Source: Bacteroidaceae bacterium (GTDB taxonomy: Bacteria > Bacteroidota > Bacteroidia > Bacteroidales > Bacteroidaceae). Taken from it: 64,000 nucleotides of DNA. Positions 42,639-52,786 of this stretch are shown piece after piece. Position 1 is the first letter of the stretch. The number at the start of each line of letters is the position of its first letter. The stretch is from NCBI GenBank assembly GCA_024684455.1, contig JAIKWU010000079.1, positions 120,489 to 184,488 on the forward strand, given 5' to 3'. The notes under the pieces are model-generated. The model was not told the DNA's origin, did not search any database, and worked only from the letters and a program-made list of their open reading frames with translations. The translations under genes and the position numbers were made by a program.

Positions 42639-45600
42639 TTATTTGCAGAGCACTTTTTGGCGGTTCACAATGTACATTCCCTTCGTAGGAGCACTGACAC
42701 GACGACCGCTGAGGTCATAAATTGGTAAATTGTTCATTGTTAATTGTTCATTGTTCATTGTCTCAATTCCCGTGGCTTCGCCGTCGAAGCGGACGATGGG
42801 TTTGGCTTCGCCACTGGTGGATGTGTCGAGTGTAAGGTAGGCGCGGGTGCCTCGCATCGTTCCCGACTCGTCTCCGACGAGGTAGAAGCAGTCGTCGCTG
42901 ATGACGTAGTTCTCTCTCCCTGCCGCGGTACTGCGACCGACGGTAGTGGCTGCTGCATAGGAGCCCTGCATGGTGCCGCCGCTGAAGGTGTAGGCGGTAG
43001 GGGTTCCGCTGCGGGTAAGAATGCCACTGAAGTCATAGGTGTTGTCGCTACGGAGTTCGGTGGGCACGAGCAGGAAGGGCACATGGGCGGTGGTGCTGCT
43101 GAGGGTTTCTGTGTTGAGTAGACCTGCCTCAGCGTCATAGTCGGTAATCTGCTCGAGCACACTGCCGCTTCCGAACACTTGCTCGGTCTGGGCGGCGGTG
43201 AGGTCGAAGGGGAGGACGAGGGTGTTGTGCTTGTCAGCCTTCAAGGTGCGGATGAGCCGTGCGGCGGTGATGTTGGCCTGCTCAACCGTGTAGTCGGCAC
43301 TCTCGTCGAGGGTGGCAGGGTGCAGATTGAGACGGAAGTTGAACTGGCAGGCGCGGTGCTTGCCGGCATCGTCGGCCGGCGCCAGCATGAGGACCGAGCA
43401 GACGTAGGTGCCTGCCTGACAGGCGCCGGGACGCTGACCGTGACCGAGTTTCAGCGTGCCGCCGTCGATGTAGAACCCCTCGATGTTGAGAAAGATGCGG
43501 GCCGTGGCTTCGTTCCAAGTGGGCTGGTTGTAGAGTGTGCCCGGAGTTCCGTCGGTGTTCTGATACCAGAAACCTTTGGCGTCGCTGGCGTTCTTTGCCC
43601 GGCTGATGCTGCTGTCGTCGAGCGGCGCATACATCATGTCGAGTTTGAATTGGCTGATTGGCAACTGGAGCAGTGTGGGCACGTCGCCGCCGGCACTGAG
43701 GCCCGTGACGTTGTGCGTGGCCCACTCGTCACGAACAGGGAAAAAGTCGATGTCGATGTCCTGCGTGTGGACGATGTTGAGGTCGCTCTTGCTGACCACG
43801 ACGGGATAGGCCTCGACGGTGGCCTTGTCGATGGTGCGTGGCATCCAGACCTGCATGTATCCACGTCCACGGTTGTTCCATGCATAGTAAGGAACGAGTG
43901 TCAGCGTGGCATCGGCCGTGGTCTGGCCTCTCTTCACCTGACCTGTCACGTTAATGCCCTTGAACGTATAAGCAGCAATGCTGGCGTCGATGACGGTGGC
44001 CTCAGCCTCGTCATTGCAGATGAGGGCAGAGAAGTTGTCGGGATTGTCGATGCCTTCCATGCAATAGACGACAGGTCCGCGTTCGACGGCAACCAGTCCC
44101 TGGTCGGCAGCGACAGCGTTGTTGGCAATGACGTGCTGCACAGGCATCGGCAGGCTGAAGGTCACTTCGTCGCCTTCATTCCATGTGCGCTCAATGGTCA
44201 TGTAGCCGTCCTGCAGGGTGTAGGCGACGGGAGTGCCGTTCACCTTGACCTCGATGTCGGCGTGTGTGCCATCGACATAACTGTAGAGGTCGCTGGGCAC
44301 AGGCTCACCCTTTGCCCAACCTGGCAGACGGAGCATAAGGGTAAGATTCTTCTCACTCAAACCATCAACATTAAACCCTAAGCGTATATCTCCATTCCAA
44401 GGATAGTCGGTCGTCTGCGTGAGGTGCAGCGTGCCACGTGAACCAAGGTCGATGTCGGCCGTGCCCTGCATGTATAGGTTCACATAGACCTTGTCGTCCT
44501 TATGGGCGTAGACATAACCAGGCACGGAGGCGATGAAGCGGCAGAGGTTGCTCGGACAGCAGGCACAGCCGAACCACGGCTCACGCTCGGCCGAACGACC
44601 ATTGTAGCCGTTGCCGTCGCTGGCCAGCGGATTGGGATAGAAGAAACGGTTGCCGTCGAGGTTGATGCCTGAGATGACACCGTTGTAGAGCGAACGCTCG
44701 AGCACATCGTAGTATTTCGACTCGCCATGCAGCAGGAACATGCGCCAGTTCCAATAGACGTTGGCAATGGCGGCACACGTCTCGCAGTAAGCCTCCTTGT
44801 TGGGCAGTTCGTAGTTCGCACCGAAGGACTCGCCCGCATGGCGCGCACCGATGCCGCCGTTGATGTAGAACTTCTTCTCAGCCACATTGCTCCAGATCTT
44901 GTCAATGGCCGAGAGATAGGCCTCATCGCCCATGATGGCTGCCACGTCGGCCATGCCGCTATACATGTAGGCGGCACGCACGGCATGTCCCACGGCCTCG
45001 TCTTGCATCACCACGGGCTTGTGGGTCTGGCTGTACTCCTGGCGCATCACGCCGCGAGCACCACGCAAGTCGAGGAAATATTTCGCCAGACGCAGGTAGT
45101 CCTCCTTGCCTGTGGCACGGTAAAGTTTCACGAGACCCATCTCGACAATCTGGTGACCAGGCTCATACGTCAGACCTCCTTCGAGGAAGTCATGAACAAG
45201 CAGGTCGGCATTCTTCGTGGCGATGTCGAGCAGCGACGTCTTGCCCGTCGAGACATAGTGCGCATAGGCAGCCTCATAGAGGTGACCCGCATTGTAGAGT
45301 TCGTGCGACAGGTCAGGGTCTTTCTCCCAGCGGTTCTGCCCCACCCATCCGTGCATACCCGCAGGGTTGCCAGCCGTACGCGGCGTGTAGAGATAGCCGT
45401 CGGGCTCCTGAGCCGCACCCACGATGGCGATGAGTTCGTCCATCTTTGCCGAAATCTGAGCGTTGGGCTTCACCTGCACACTGTAGGCCATGCCCTCGAG
45501 AATCTTGTAGATGTCCGTATCGTCGAACGTACACTCGGTGTCGAAATAGCCGATGTTCTCACCGCGCAGAATGGCTGCAGCCTTCTGAAAGTTCAGCACG

Positions 45601-47498
45601 CGGTTGGAGTTGTAGCACTGCTCGATGGCAAAGGGAATCGTCACGGTCTGGTTCTGCTCCATACGCGGTTGCCAGAACTGGTCGGTCAGGTGTACCCGTG
45701 CAAAGTCAACGTTCTGAATCGGATAATCGCCATAAGTTATAGTCACTTCCGTGCGGTGACCCAGTGCTTCCCATTCAGTCACGCCCACGCCGCTATACGT
45801 CGAGCCGTTCGATTGTGCCTGTATGAAAAGGCGCAATTGCTTAGTCTCCACAGGCTCAAAGCGTACGCTGCTCACCTCGGTGCGGCTCTGTGTATAGGCC
45901 TCGCCGGCGAGCAAGGTCACATCTTTCCACATACTGCTTGCTTCGTCCCAGTACTGCACCTTCCATGATGCAGGCAGGACCACATGGTCGCCCGGCACGT
46001 CGCTGTCCGTCCACCATGCCACACGCACACGTTCCACCGTCTGCGGCTCGTTCCAGCCGTAGCGCAACCAGTGGTCACGCGTGCGGTTCGGATCCCATGT
46101 GTTCCAATGCTTGTTCTCGGGCAGTTCGCCAAAGCCGAGGATGCCGTCGTTCACCGTGTAGAGCGAAGTCGTGGCGTGGGTGAAACTGGCTTCCAGTTCC
46201 GTAGCGTCGTAGGCCAGGTTGTCCAGTGCTTCGGGCAGGCCGCCCACATAGTCGGTCGTCGTGCCCAGCATGATTTGGATGAATTCATTCAAATCGTCCA
46301 GCGTGACATGAGCATGCTGGTGCCAGTAGTTGATGAATTTTTGTTGCAATGTCTCGCCATCGAACGTCTTGACATACGTGACGATGGGTTCTACCTTTGC
46401 TTTCGTTCGTGTTTCACCTTCTGGGAACGAAAGCGCTGTCAGTTCATATTCTTGATAGAGGTCTTCCTCGGACAGACCCAGCAGACCTTCGAGCATGAGG
46501 GCCAGTGTACCTGTGCGGTCGGCACCCCAGATGCAATGGAAATAGACAGGATTGCCTGCACGCAGGTTCTTCAGGATGAAGTCGAAGTCGGCGCGATAGT
46601 TGGCCCATGCCGTACGCACACCGTCGAGGTAGAAAGGTTCATTCACCACGCGCAGGTAGTCAACGTCGTTGCCCAGCGGCGACACCTTTATATTTTGTGC
46701 CTGCGCATGCGTGCGTAAGTCGAGTTCGGCACGGATGCCCACTTCGTCGCGCAGCGTCTGCAGGGCAGCCTCCGATGCCGTGTATTTTTCGCCCTGCAAC
46801 TCACAGCCGCGGAACAGTTTGCCGTACTGAACGGTCTCGCCGCGTGCCGTGGTCCATCCACCTAAGTCGCGGATGTTCTGCAAACCGTCGGCATTGACCA
46901 CATGCACCCATTCGGGGGCTTCTTCGTCAGACCCTACCACGTTGAGCGTCAGGTCCATCTCGACGGCTTTGGTGCCGTTGACGGCATAGAATACCGTGTG
47001 GTAAGTATCGCCAATTCTCGAGGTGTAGGCATTGTTATAGACACCTGCCTGACCTGTCCAGATGATCAGGTTTATGTCGTTGTCAGTCACAGGCTGGATG
47101 AACCACCAACTCTGTCCGCCCCACGACGAACGGTAGCCGTTCTTGTCATACCAGTTGTCGTTGTTGTGGCCGTAGGTTCCGTCGCCTGCGAGCGGGAAGT
47201 AGAGCATGTTGTTCACGTTCGACTTCGTTACGGTCGTGCCCAGCAGCGCCGACAAGTCACTGTAGGGAATGGGCAGCACCGTATGGTCGTATTTGGTGTT
47301 GGGGTTCTGCTTGGCGTTGAGCACATAGCGCACAGCCACCTGCAGCGTCTTCGACTCTGTCTTGTAGGTGAACGGTACCTGGAGCGAAACCTCCTCGCGG
47401 GTCACAGTGGGCACGCCGATGACTTCGTCGGCCCACACGCCTGTCGTCGTGACAAGCAACAGCAACATCGTTGCCAAAATCTTATTCATTCGTACCAT
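42639..47498 (-). CDS. Secreted phosphatase-GH127 beta-L-arabinofuranosidase fusion (1619 aa)
   Basis: The start is ATG 47498, or ATG three codons later (MNKILATML), giving a signal peptide to about residue 23. The order is an N-terminal beta domain (25-190), a Y_phosphatase3-type domain (195-415) with HCIWGADRTG (H321, C322, R328), a discoidin-like module (430-580), a GH127 domain (about 595-1230), a homologous beta domain and a Por-like tail. GH127 residues known from HypBA1 are present: GESFG (E890), ETC (E906, C908) and GCACCP (C980, C981), matching the acid/base, zinc ligands and Cys nucleophile. GH127 enzymes release beta-L-arabinofuranose, for example from hydroxyproline-linked plant glycoproteins. 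Joining this to a phosphatase is unusual. Confidence 0.9.
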   Translation of the reverse strand: MVRMNKILATMLLLLVTTTGVWADEVIGVPTVTREEVSLQVPFTYKTESKTLQVAVRYVLNAKQNPNTKYDHTVLPIPYSDLSALLGTTVTKSNVNNMLYFPLAGDGTYGHNNDNWYDKNGYRSSWGGQSWWFIQPVTDNDINLIIWTGQAGVYNNAYTSRIGDTYHTVFYAVNGTKAVEMDLTLNVVGSDEEAPEWVHVVNADGLQNIRDLGGWTTARGETVQYGKLFRGCELQGEKYTASEAALQTLRDEVGIRAELDLRTHAQAQNIKVSPLGNDVDYLRVVNEPFYLDGVRTAWANYRADFDFILKNLRAGNPVYFHCIWGADRTGTLALMLEGLLGLSEEDLYQEYELTALSFPEGETRTKAKVEPIVTYVKTFDGETLQQKFINYWHQHAHVTLDDLNEFIQIMLGTTTDYVGGLPEALDNLAYDATELEASFTHATTSLYTVNDGILGFGELPENKHWNTWDPNRTRDHWLRYGWNEPQTVERVRVAWWTDSDVPGDHVVLPASWKVQYWDEASSMWKDVTLLAGEAYTQSRTEVSSVRFEPVETKQLRLFIQAQSNGSTYSGVGVTEWEALGHRTEVTITYGDYPIQNVDFARVHLTDQFWQPRMEQNQTVTIPFAIEQCYNSNRVLNFQKAAAILRGENIGYFDTECTFDDTDIYKILEGMAYSVQVKPNAQISAKMDELIAIVGAAQEPDGYLYTPRTAGNPAGMHGWVGQNRWEKDPDLSHELYNAGHLYEAAYAHYVSTGKTSLLDIATKNADLLVHDFLEGGLTYEPGHQIVEMGLVKLYRATGKEDYLRLAKYFLDLRGARGVMRQEYSQTHKPVVMQDEAVGHAVRAAYMYSGMADVAAIMGDEAYLSAIDKIWSNVAEKKFYINGGIGARHAGESFGANYELPNKEAYCETCAAIANVYWNWRMFLLHGESKYYDVLERSLYNGVISGINLDGNRFFYPNPLASDGNGYNGRSAEREPWFGCACCPSNLCRFIASVPGYVYAHKDDKVYVNLYMQGTADIDLGSRGTLHLTQTTDYPWNGDIRLGFNVDGLSEKNLTLMLRLPGWAKGEPVPSDLYSYVDGTHADIEVKVNGTPVAYTLQDGYMTIERTWNEGDEVTFSLPMPVQHVIANNAVAADQGLVAVERGPVVYCMEGIDNPDNFSALICNDEAEATVIDASIAAYTFKGINVTGQVKRGQTTADATLTLVPYYAWNNRGRGYMQVWMPRTIDKATVEAYPVVVSKSDLNIVHTQDIDIDFFPVRDEWATHNVTGLSAGGDVPTLLQLPISQFKLDMMYAPLDDSSISRAKNASDAKGFWYQNTDGTPGTLYNQPTWNEATARIFLNIEGFYIDGGTLKLGHGQRPGACQAGTYVCSVLMLAPADDAGKHRACQFNFRLNLHPATLDESADYTVEQANITAARLIRTLKADKHNTLVLPFDLTAAQTEQVFGSGSVLEQITDYDAEAGLLNTETLSSTTAHVPFLLVPTELRSDNTYDFSGILTRSGTPTAYTFSGGTMQGSYAAATTVGRSTAAGRENYVISDDCFYLVGDESGTMRGTRAYLTLDTSTSGEAKPIVRFDGEATGIETMNNEQLTMNNLPIYDLSGRRVSAPTKGMYIVNRQKVLCK
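42729..42756 (-). repeat. Tandem heptamer repeat before the tail of the GH127 fusion
   Basis: The units ATTGTTC, ATTGTTA, ATTGTTC and ATTGTTC (plus-strand reading) encode MNNEQLTMNN just before IYDLSGRR. Confidence 0.8.
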
Positions 47499-47548
47499 AC
47501 TATAAATTATGAAAGCATTTTAACTTTTAATTTTCAATGACTCTACTC

Positions 47549-47731
47549 TTAACCCCAAAGGCTGCCCCATTGGGTATCAAACACTGCATCAGCAGCAAAA
47601 TCATCACGCTCTTTAGTGTCGATATCCATGCTGCCGTCATACTCACCGCTGCCTTGTTGGAGATTACAAAGATAGTCCGTTTGCAGCAATTCTTTCTTCA
47701 TTTCAGGTTGAAAATACTCTTTTTTTGTCAT
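47549..47731 (-). CDS. Small W-tail protein D (60 aa)
   Basis: The start is taken at ATG 47731 (MTKKEYFQPEM); the ORF-track extension is unsupported. It has the family layout: KK.Y..P start, one Cys (22), a Gly site (QGSGEYDG, 26-33), acidic middle and a C-terminal TQWGSLWG. Unlike A-C it precedes its giant neighbour (the GH127 fusion, 50 bp downstream) rather than following one, and it has one extra Gly after the final Trp. A near-consensus -7 box (TTACTTTG) lies upstream around 47758. Three heptamers lie in the gap to the fusion gene (47518-47538). Function unknown. Confidence 0.65.
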   Translation of the reverse strand: MTKKEYFQPEMKKELLQTDYLCNLQQGSGEYDGSMDIDTKERDDFAADAVFDTQWGSLWG

Positions 47732-47887
47732 AATTCGTCTTGTTTTTGTTTTTTCACTGCAAAGTAACAACAAAAATGACAGAGTATCCAAAGAAAGAGC
47801 ATTCAAAACCGTCGGGCGTTCTGGTCAAACGGCGTTTTGAACGGTTTGTCCGAGTGTTTTGAACATTTCTTCGGGGTAGCAAACGCA

Positions 47888-50671
47888 CTATTCTGTGCTT
47901 CGACGTACCTCGCTGGGCAGCATACCTGTCACTACGCGGAACACATGGGCGAAGTGTTCACGGTCGCTGAAACCAAGACGACGTGCCACATCGGCCACAG
48001 TAGCAGTACGCTGCTGAAGCATCTCACGGGCCGCTTCCATCTTGATGTTGCGGATGAACTGTAGTGGTGTCTGGCCAGTAATGGCCTTGAGTTTGCGTAC
48101 GAGTGTCGAACGCGACATATTCATGCCCTCGGCCAGGTCGTTGACACCAAAATCCGTCTCGCTCAAATGCTGACCTACAATGTCGCGGGCTCGGTCGAGC
48201 AACATCTGGTCAAGAGCGGCATAGGCAGACTGGGTGGGCTGCAACGTCGGCGCTGCTACATAGTCGTGCATGGCAACCAGTGCAGCACTGTCTTGCCAAA
48301 GGGCTGCCTCGGCGCGACGCGACCTACGCATGAAGTAGCGGACAACGAGCACGAGGAGCAACACACCACCTATTATATATAAAAGGAATGCGAGGGTCGT
48401 TTCGTACCAGTAGGGCTGACGACTGAAGCAGAACGTCGTCACCTCGCTGCTCCAAAGGCCGTTCGGGTCGGTAGCCCGCAGGAGGAGTTGATGTTCGCCA
48501 CGGGCGATGCGAGGCAGGATGAGAGAGTTGGCACCGATGCGCAGCGATGTCCACGGACCGTCGTCGAGCCGATAGGCATAGCGCTGGCTGACAGCATGTA
48601 GGTGGTCGAGCGACGAGAAGTGGATTTCGATGTCACGGGCATCGGCAGAGAGCGGCTGACTGACGGGGACGCTCATGCCTTCAACGCGCAGGTCGGTGAC
48701 AACGACAGGGACGGGACGTGCCATGCCTTCAAGTTGGAGCGAAGGATGGCAGACGAGAAAACCGTCGAATCCACCCACCAGCACTTCACCATCTGCTGCG
48801 ATACTAAGAGCGCGAGGCATAAATCGAGACAGCGAAAGAGTCTGGTTCGTACTGATGACACGATAGACGCGGCTGTGAGGATCGAATTCGGTCAGGCGAC
48901 TGTTGGTCAGTATCCACAGGTGATTGTATGGGTCGCAGACTATCTTTTCGACCATGTCGCCATTCATGCCAGCGGCTTCGGACAGGTCGTCAAAGTGCGA
49001 CAGGTCGCCACGGCTGCTGAGCAGACGGCCGTCGCCTGTGCCTATCCACAGCGTTCCGTCAGACATCGAAGCGATGCAGAGGAGGTCGGTAGGAAGCGAG
49101 TGGAGTGTGTGCAGACGTTTGTTGCGGAGGATGGCAATGCCACGGCCCGTGACGGTGGCATAGACAGTGCCGTCCTGCGTCTGTGTGAAACTGGTGGTAT
49201 GTCCGAGAGGCTGACCTGCTTCGTCAGTAATGACAACTAATTCATGAGTAGCAGGTGTGTAGCGAAAGATGTCGTCGTAAGTACCAATCCAGAGAGTGCC
49301 GTCGTGATCTTCAAACACAGTCTTGGCATGTTGTCCGTCAGGCAGTCGGACACTGTGTGTGAGACGCATCTGCATACCGTCGGAGGCCACTCCATAGACA
49401 TAGTCGGTGGCTGTCACGGTCCAGACTTGATGAGGTACGGACGAGGGCATCAGTTCGTGGACAAAGTCGAGACGGGACGAAGCCGTCGAAGGACAGTCGG
49501 CATAGGTTACCAGTTTCCCCGTGTGAAGATCATAAAGACCAAGCCCTACACGTTCCTGCGAAACCCAGTAGCGACGGTCTGCATCATGGCTGAGCGACAG
49601 AAGCAGAGTCGAACGGTGGAAACGCTCCTGAATGGGCGGCAGGCTGTAACGCTCGCGGTTGAATGTCTCGAAGTCGATGACCATGCTTTGGCGGTCATAG
49701 CCTGCAATCCAGATGCTGCCGTCGCGGGTACGGATGAGTTCGTTCATCATCTTCATGTCAGACGTGTATCCACGGAGGTCATGAGCAAGGTCAACGGCAC
49801 GCAGCGTACCTGTGCTGTCAATGTCGAAGGCGTGCAGGTCGTCGAGCGATGTAGCCCAAAGACGGTGTCCATTCTGCTCGGGAACGACATAGAAGAAGTG
49901 GCGGATGGGGTGTCCGATGGCATTATGGACCTCGGGCTGGACAACGTAGCGGCCGGCGTTAGGATGTGCCTTCATATCGAGACGCACCATGCCACGGTCG
50001 CGAGTCGTCAGCCAAAGATAGCCGGCGGCTTCTGCCAAGTCGCTTACAGGCAGATGTGTAGCGATGCTGTCGAGAGGTGTCCATTGGTGTCTGGAAGGTT
50101 CGTAACGACACAGTCCTTTATTGTAGAATGCCGAGAGAAGCGTACCATCAGCCGTCTGGAAGAAGCGCGCAGCGACATCAGCAGCGGTTTTGACGGGCTG
50201 CTGGTCCCGACCGACGACATAAGTGGCGTGCGCTGTCGAGAGAAACACCGTGCCATCTGAGCGGCAGAAGATTTCCTGCACCTGCTTCTTTCCCAGAACA
50301 TCGGGACAATAGGGCTGCACCGTATAATCAGTCTTGTCGATGAAGAAGGCTCCCGAGGGTGTGCCGAAGAGGATACGGTGGAGGCTGTCCTCAGCGATGC
50401 AAAGGATGAGGTTACTGCGCAGCGGTGCTGGATGGAGATAGTCGTTGCGGAACACACGAACGTCGTAGCCGTCGTCGCGACACAGCCCATCGACAGTGCC
50501 ATACCAAAGGTAGCCTTCGGTGTCCTGCATGATGCGGTGGACACTGAGCACGGGCAAATGTCTTGCCTGCGGTCCCAGTGACTGCAATGTGGCGACTTGG
50601 GCAACCGTTTGTCCGAAGACGGCTACCATCAAAACGACACAGAGTATCTTACACTTCAACACGAATGACAC
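47888..50671 (-). CDS. Propeller-TM-AraC regulator lacking a histidine kinase
   Basis: This 927-aa protein has a signal peptide or anchor (about 1-24), a periplasmic two-component-regulator beta-propeller (about 30-650; repeated EGYLWYGT, GSIWIAG, GTLWIGT, NHLWILT), a Y_Y_Y-type domain (about 660-745), one transmembrane helix (about 757-778), a 55-residue linker and a C-terminal AraC DNA-binding domain (836-927; DLAEGMNMSRSTLVRKLK, ARRLGFSDREHFAHVFR). Hybrid two-component systems with this front and back end normally carry HisKA, HATPase and receiver domains between them; all are missing. It may bind DNA from the membrane when an extracellular glycan is sensed. It lies 18 bp after the HD gene and upstream of small protein D and the GH127 fusion. 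Confidence 0.85.
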   Translation of the reverse strand: MSFVLKCKILCVVLMVAVFGQTVAQVATLQSLGPQARHLPVLSVHRIMQDTEGYLWYGTVDGLCRDDGYDVRVFRNDYLHPAPLRSNLILCIAEDSLHRILFGTPSGAFFIDKTDYTVQPYCPDVLGKKQVQEIFCRSDGTVFLSTAHATYVVGRDQQPVKTAADVAARFFQTADGTLLSAFYNKGLCRYEPSRHQWTPLDSIATHLPVSDLAEAAGYLWLTTRDRGMVRLDMKAHPNAGRYVVQPEVHNAIGHPIRHFFYVVPEQNGHRLWATSLDDLHAFDIDSTGTLRAVDLAHDLRGYTSDMKMMNELIRTRDGSIWIAGYDRQSMVIDFETFNRERYSLPPIQERFHRSTLLLSLSHDADRRYWVSQERVGLGLYDLHTGKLVTYADCPSTASSRLDFVHELMPSSVPHQVWTVTATDYVYGVASDGMQMRLTHSVRLPDGQHAKTVFEDHDGTLWIGTYDDIFRYTPATHELVVITDEAGQPLGHTTSFTQTQDGTVYATVTGRGIAILRNKRLHTLHSLPTDLLCIASMSDGTLWIGTGDGRLLSSRGDLSHFDDLSEAAGMNGDMVEKIVCDPYNHLWILTNSRLTEFDPHSRVYRVISTNQTLSLSRFMPRALSIAADGEVLVGGFDGFLVCHPSLQLEGMARPVPVVVTDLRVEGMSVPVSQPLSADARDIEIHFSSLDHLHAVSQRYAYRLDDGPWTSLRIGANSLILPRIARGEHQLLLRATDPNGLWSSEVTTFCFSRQPYWYETTLAFLLYIIGGVLLLVLVVRYFMRRSRRAEAALWQDSAALVAMHDYVAAPTLQPTQSAYAALDQMLLDRARDIVGQHLSETDFGVNDLAEGMNMSRSTLVRKLKAITGQTPLQFIRNIKMEAAREMLQQRTATVADVARRLGFSDREHFAHVFRVVTGMLPSEVRRSTE

Positions 50672-50689
50672 GATTTAACCATTTACTTT

Positions 50690-52768
50690 TTAACTCTCCC
50701 CAAGTGTGGGATAGACAATGCGCGTGTGGTAGATGTTGCGCAGACGTTCCTTGAGCACGGACTTGGCGAAGGCTATCTGGCGGAAGGTGATGTCGCATTC
50801 AGTAAAGAATCCATCGGCGACTTGCTGATCGACGATACGGTCCACGAGTGCGTCGATGCTTTCTTCGGTGTATTCCGACAGGCTTCGCGAGGCGGCCTCC
50901 ACACCGTCGCACATCATCAGGATGGCTTCCTCGAGGGTCTCGGGATTGGGTCCTGGATAGGAGAACTGTCGGCGGTCGACTGCTTCGTCGGGATGCTCGT
51001 TGCAGTAGGTGACATAGAAGTATTTGGCGAGTCCTGCGCCGTGATGGGTGGCGATGAAGCGGCGCACGGCCTGCGGGAGGTTGTGCTGGGCTGCGAGTTC
51101 GAGTCCGTGGGCTACGTGGCGGATGATGACTTCGGCGCTCTTCTGTGCGGGCAGGTGCTTGTGGGGGTTGGCGCCGCTCTGGTTCTCGGTGAAGAAGACG
51201 GGGCGCTCCATCTTCCCGATGTCGTGATAGAGGGCGCCTGTGCGGACGAGTTGTACCTTCGCACCGAGCCCGTTGGCGACGTCGGCGGCAAGGTTGGCGA
51301 CTTGCATGGAGTGCTGGAAGGTGCCTGGGGCTTCGGCGGCGAGCCGTTGGAGCAGGGGGTGGTTGATGTTGGTGAGTTCGACGAGGGTGACGTCGGACAC
51401 GAAGCCGAGGCCGCGCTCGATGATCCACAGCAGGGGGTAGGTGAAGAGGATGAGCAGGCCGTTGATGAGGAAAAAGGTGAGGGTGGAGCGGTCGAGGTCG
51501 ACGAGTCGGACGCCGAGGGTCAACTGGTAGGCTGCGTAGAAGATGACGTAGGTGAGGGTGATGACCAGGGCGGTGTGGATGATCTGGCTGCGCTGGTTGA
51601 GTTCGCGCAGGTTCTGAATGGCGATGATGCCGGCGACGACTTGCAGGATGATGAACTCGAAGGGGTAACTGAGCACGAGCGAGATGATGATGACCGTGGC
51701 GGTGTGGAACATGTAGGCGGTGCGGCTGTCGAGAAAGACGCGCACGATGATGGGAAGCATGCACACGGGCAGGGCGAAGATGTGGAAGAAGTGGCGCGTG
51801 ACCATCTGGCTGCCTGTGATGCAGAAAAGGGTCAGCAGAGCATAGAGCAGGAGGGCGGAGCGCATGTCTTCGAGGTAGTCGCGACGGAAGAGGTGGAGGT
51901 AGGACATGAGGACGCTGAGGATGATGAGCACCATGACGACTTGTCCTGCGATGATGTAGGGGAGTCGCTCGTTCTCTGCGTTCTGCTCACGCATCACCTT
52001 CTCATAACTGCGCAGTTTGAGGTAGGTCTCGGGGGTGATGATGTCGCCACGGTCGACTATCTTCTCGTTGGCCATGACAAAGCCGATTCCGGTGGAGAGT
52101 TGTGACTTGAGGTACAACAACTCGTCCTCACTTTTCAGCACGTCGTAGGTCAGGTTGTCCTCGAGCACGGTGTTGAGATTGAGTTCGGTGAGCAGACGGG
52201 CCATGGCCGTGTCGGGCGTGTGCTCGACGATAAAACGGTAGGCCAGTTGCTGTGTCAGCGTCGAGGACAGCGGTACGCTCTGCGCCATGTTGTCGCGGAC
52301 CAGACGCGCACTCTCTACGCCTTCGGTCAGCAGGCTGTCGCGAAATGTGGGTGAGAGGATGCCCCGCGTATAGACGCTATCGAGCAGGGCTGCGGCATGG
52401 AGGGCGACGGGGCGCATCACCTTGTCGCGCTGCACCTGAACGGTGCGCCCGTCGATGGTCACTTCCATCGCCAGCAACTTGGCCCGCATGGCTGGCAGCA
52501 CCGTCGTGTTCACGTTGAAATAGGGCTGGAACACGCGTTGCAGACTGTCGTGCTGTGCCTCAACCGCCGAATCACTCATCTGGATGTTGAACTTCTCGGT
52601 TGCAAACAGGGTGCCATAGCGCCACGGCTGTCCCACACCGTATTCGTAGTTGAACGCATCGGTGCGGGGCATGAACCAGACGATGAGCAGGGTCGAGACG
52701 ATTACCAGTCCGACCGACAGGAACCACACATTGCGTGTGCCCTTGCGTTGCAGTTTCTTGGATTTCAT
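50690..52768 (-). CDS. 7TM-HD family phosphohydrolase (PgpH-like)
   Basis: The start is moved to ATG 52768 (MKSKKLQRKGTRN), which precedes the first transmembrane helix; the track start lies in a repeat array. The 692-aa protein has an N-terminal helix, an extracytoplasmic 7TMR-HDED domain (about 40-265), seven membrane helices (about 280-460) and a cytoplasmic HD domain with YHDIGKM near residue 512 and ATHHGAGLAKYF further on. PgpH-type members hydrolyse c-di-AMP. That specific activity is inferred from family membership. The regulator gene follows by 18 bp. Part of a 22-bp palindrome array lies directly upstream. Confidence 0.9.
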   Translation of the reverse strand: MKSKKLQRKGTRNVWFLSVGLVIVSTLLIVWFMPRTDAFNYEYGVGQPWRYGTLFATEKFNIQMSDSAVEAQHDSLQRVFQPYFNVNTTVLPAMRAKLLAMEVTIDGRTVQVQRDKVMRPVALHAAALLDSVYTRGILSPTFRDSLLTEGVESARLVRDNMAQSVPLSSTLTQQLAYRFIVEHTPDTAMARLLTELNLNTVLEDNLTYDVLKSEDELLYLKSQLSTGIGFVMANEKIVDRGDIITPETYLKLRSYEKVMREQNAENERLPYIIAGQVVMVLIILSVLMSYLHLFRRDYLEDMRSALLLYALLTLFCITGSQMVTRHFFHIFALPVCMLPIIVRVFLDSRTAYMFHTATVIIISLVLSYPFEFIILQVVAGIIAIQNLRELNQRSQIIHTALVITLTYVIFYAAYQLTLGVRLVDLDRSTLTFFLINGLLILFTYPLLWIIERGLGFVSDVTLVELTNINHPLLQRLAAEAPGTFQHSMQVANLAADVANGLGAKVQLVRTGALYHDIGKMERPVFFTENQSGANPHKHLPAQKSAEVIIRHVAHGLELAAQHNLPQAVRRFIATHHGAGLAKYFYVTYCNEHPDEAVDRRQFSYPGPNPETLEEAILMMCDGVEAASRSLSEYTEESIDALVDRIVDQQVADGFFTECDITFRQIAFAKSVLKERLRNIYHTRIVYPTLGES

Positions 52769-52786
52769 GGTTCGATTCGTTATCGG

